From JAGTVG01 sp965365275 (GTDB lineage Bacteria > Bacteroidota > Bacteroidia > Cytophagales > Cyclobacteriaceae), in NCBI GenBank assembly GCA_965365275.1, contig CBDUBA010000002.1, positions 61,234 through 125,233 of the forward strand: a DNA stretch of 64,000 nt, given 5' to 3'. The translations under genes were made by a program, and so were the position numbers. Position 1 is the stretch's first letter. Every line of letters starts with the position of its first letter. Under the pieces are notes generated by a model. It did no database searches, was not told the DNA's origin, and saw nothing but the letters and a program-made list of their open reading frames with translations. Positions 63,301 through 64,000 of the stretch are shown piece after piece.

Positions 63301-64000
63301 TTCGTGAGGTCGGTACCATATGGCATATTGAGTTCGACTGTGTAATTATTCTGATCAATATTTGATTCTCCGACCTGTCCAGGAATATTGAAGGAAACTA
63401 TATCTGCTTCAGGTTCGGGAGCAATAGTTACTGTAACTATCCAGTCTTGTCTTGTTCTACCATCTTCGGCAATTACTCTGTATGTAACGGGATTAGTAAA
63501 GTTATTGGCAGTTACTCCGCTTTCCTGCTGCCAGAAATAATTTACATAGGCTGTAGCTCCATATGACAATTCAAAGGTAGCTACAAGATTCCGCAGATCT
63601 GTCCCAAATGCAACTTCAATATTTATTCTGTGCCCGTCGGTATCAATATCAGCTGGACCTGTCTGTTCCGGAAAGCTATAGGAAAGGAAATCAGTAGCTA
63701 TATTCGGAGCAATTGTGACAGTAACAATCCAATCCTGAGTTGTTTCTTCATCTTCAGCCACCACGGTATAAACCACCGGATTGGTGAAATCATTAACAGT
63801 AACTTTGCTTTCCTGCAGTACACCATTTATATATGCTGTAGCCTTCTTGGAAAGTCTAAATTCAGCAATAAGTTGAGTTAGATCTGTACCATATTCAACT
63901 TCAATATCAACAGTGCCATCATTATCATCAATAATGGCGTCTCCAGTTTCCTGAGGAAACTTGAAATCCCGTATTTCCGTATTATCGCTCTGGGGATAGG
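60384..64000 (-). CDS. Giant T9SS type A secreted protein with tandem DUF5018-like repeats (cut by window edge)
   Basis: The frame runs from the TAA at 60384 to the right edge without a stop, so the N-terminus lies outside; at least 1205 residues are encoded. The upstream two thirds are tandem domains of about 93 residues. A non-repeated beta-rich region follows, with EYDIKYWRLFHYNDGT and NPGWNQIGNPYDM segments common in Bacteroidota surface proteins. The C-terminus is a T9SS type A signal (GQGYPNPFRHELTIPF to VYTQKVIRQ). It is predicted to be secreted and anchored on the cell surface as an adhesin or filament-like protein. The GTG at 63774-63776 is inside a repeat and is not the start. Confidence 0.88.
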   Translation of the reverse strand, partial: YPQSDNTEIRDFKFPQETGDAIIDDNDGTVDIEVEYGTDLTQLIAEFRLSKKATAYINGVLQESKVTVNDFTNPVVYTVVAEDEETTQDWIVTVTIAPNIATDFLSYSFPEQTGPADIDTDGHRINIEVAFGTDLRNLVATFELSYGATAYVNYFWQQESGVTANNFTNPVTYRVIAEDGRTRQDWIVTVTIAPEPEADIVSFNIPGQVGESNIDQNNYTVELNMPYGTDLTNLVSNFTLSYGATAEVDGIIQESGITSNDFSNPLIYTVTSYDGNLVREWNISVGELPNGEADFISFSFLEQQSAAVIDPQRARVDIEVRFGTDISNLIANFILSAQATAYIDNVEQLSGITENDFSAPITYVIIAGDNTRKEWTITVTEARNTEKDFLSYTLPQQVGPAIIDTVDHTIAIDMLYGTELENLIATFELPQQAITYVQGVEQESGVTPNNFNNPITYTVTAGDLSTTEYDILINVLPNNQTDILSFSFEQQFGPAVVDNINHTVDIEVGYGIDLTNLIAEFTISPLASAYIGDIVQESGVSINDFSETVVYTILAGDGVTVQDWIVRVENKLPSSSTDFLSYSVEDQIGDAVIDTVKNSIYLAVITDTQIENLVTSFELSYGATAYVNDILQISNVTPNNFTNPVVYTVIAEDNVTQETWTVYISIGSEFNYLNSPEEFPMSQETIEVSAISLEYENIDYATFYYRKVEEENWSSILVPGYLGTFQIDISKEMAGNVGLYYYFQAMDTSGAIISLPKKQVVLHYDANFPAIPNLRFGETVNQYQIISVPLRLQNTNAEAVFDELDEYDIKYWRLFHYNDGTTDEYKKGFTNIDPGLGYWLIVREPTDITTGEGRTIPIDSVTGFQIDLNPGWNQIGNPYDMDINWDAVIIDNQNLNIGRVKLFNRDSLSEGRIIPRYRGGFVFLEGVQPITVNVKPDIVRNARIGQYINSVQKNALNENSWIAGLKVSNGVVSHNLSGIGMHPEAIEGKDRHDEALLPVPKEIIPFELVFNHPEEIYDKFSKDVTQTTDRYIWDFEVRSFTQAQTLTISWDNRHFGENDFNLILNHKGVEKLVNMKEVKSYTFNASGNDQFRIIFGDDSFVNNELKPATLTLGQGYPNPFRHELTIPFTLPDSKPNYNVNISVYDITGNLVKQLTNKTYSPGYYTITWNLMDGKGISNRGIYLIRMFAESGNNSSVYTQKVIRQ
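61999..64000 (-). repeat. Seven or more tandem domains of about 93 residues
   Basis: Each unit has the consensus DFLSYS-PEQ-G-AVID, then DIEV-YGTDL-NLIA-FELS-GATAYV, QESGVT-NDF-NPV-YTV-AED and DWIVTVT. Seven are visible, the first cut off at or near the window edge. They diverge enough in sequence (roughly half of positions) to be old duplications. The pattern fits DUF5018-like immunoglobulin-type domains. Confidence 0.85.

Noticed and set aside
1..64000. CRISPR arrays, insertion sequences, prophage or restriction-modification genes
   Set aside because: I looked for short regular direct repeats, transposase or integrase motifs and methyltransferase motifs in all frames and found none.

Overview
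The window is about 64 kb of AT-rich chromosome from a member of the Bacteroidota, most likely Cytophagales-like; I cannot name a genus. The evidence is: three secreted proteins with type IX secretion (T9SS) C-terminal signals (24729-26648, 30434-31447, 60384 to the right edge); promoters of the Bacteroidota form TTTG-N19/20-TAnnTTTG; almost no Shine-Dalgarno sequences and several TTG/GTG starts; and a 2-oxoglutarate:ferredoxin oxidoreductase and a long NADP-isocitrate dehydrogenase typical of the group. Most of the window is housekeeping. I see no insertion sequence, prophage, CRISPR array or rRNA operon.

Layout. 1-5000: end of a DUF1214 protein, tag glycosylase, an SDR reductase and two exported phosphoesterases in tandem. 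5000-11500: AI-2E-type permease, a PA14-containing GH3 glycosidase, an HD-domain/Pycsar-effector fusion, an SdiA-regulated-type lipoprotein. 11500-16050: the rimP-nusA-infB operon with a strong leader hairpin. 16200-20080: cysS, an M28 peptidase lipoprotein, ffh. 20081-23380: pdhB, an OmpA/TPR lipoprotein and a small PspC protein around a palindromic divergent promoter. 23345-29259: a leftward run kbl-hisS-T9SS type B protein-ybaB-glycosyltransferase; kbl faces threonine dehydrogenase (29491-30447), which completes threonine-to-glycine breakdown. 31860-37013: leftward icd, MltF-like transglycosylase, ahcY, birA. 37052-43018: rsfS, ftsH, lpxH, an exported propeller-like protein, fadD.

43019-43899 is the least ordinary region. 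It carries a free-standing leftward RNA gene with its own promoter and terminator that folds as a class II tRNA cloverleaf with a 55-nt variable region and an odd anticodon loop, plus a second terminator-tipped candidate small RNA. 43900-46627 is an NtrC-type regulator and its kinase; 46704-49195 an acyl carrier protein, a glycosyltransferase and a putative kinase-fold protein; 49251 is ribE.

50044-57672 is a ferredoxin-linked 2-oxoacid block: pyruvate:ferredoxin oxidoreductase with a DHOD-like protein, then korA-korB, each unit closed by a terminator. 57789-60302 holds an exported glycerophosphodiesterase and a glycosidase-like lipoprotein. The right end is a very large T9SS-secreted protein with at least seven tandem domains of about 93 residues, running off the window.
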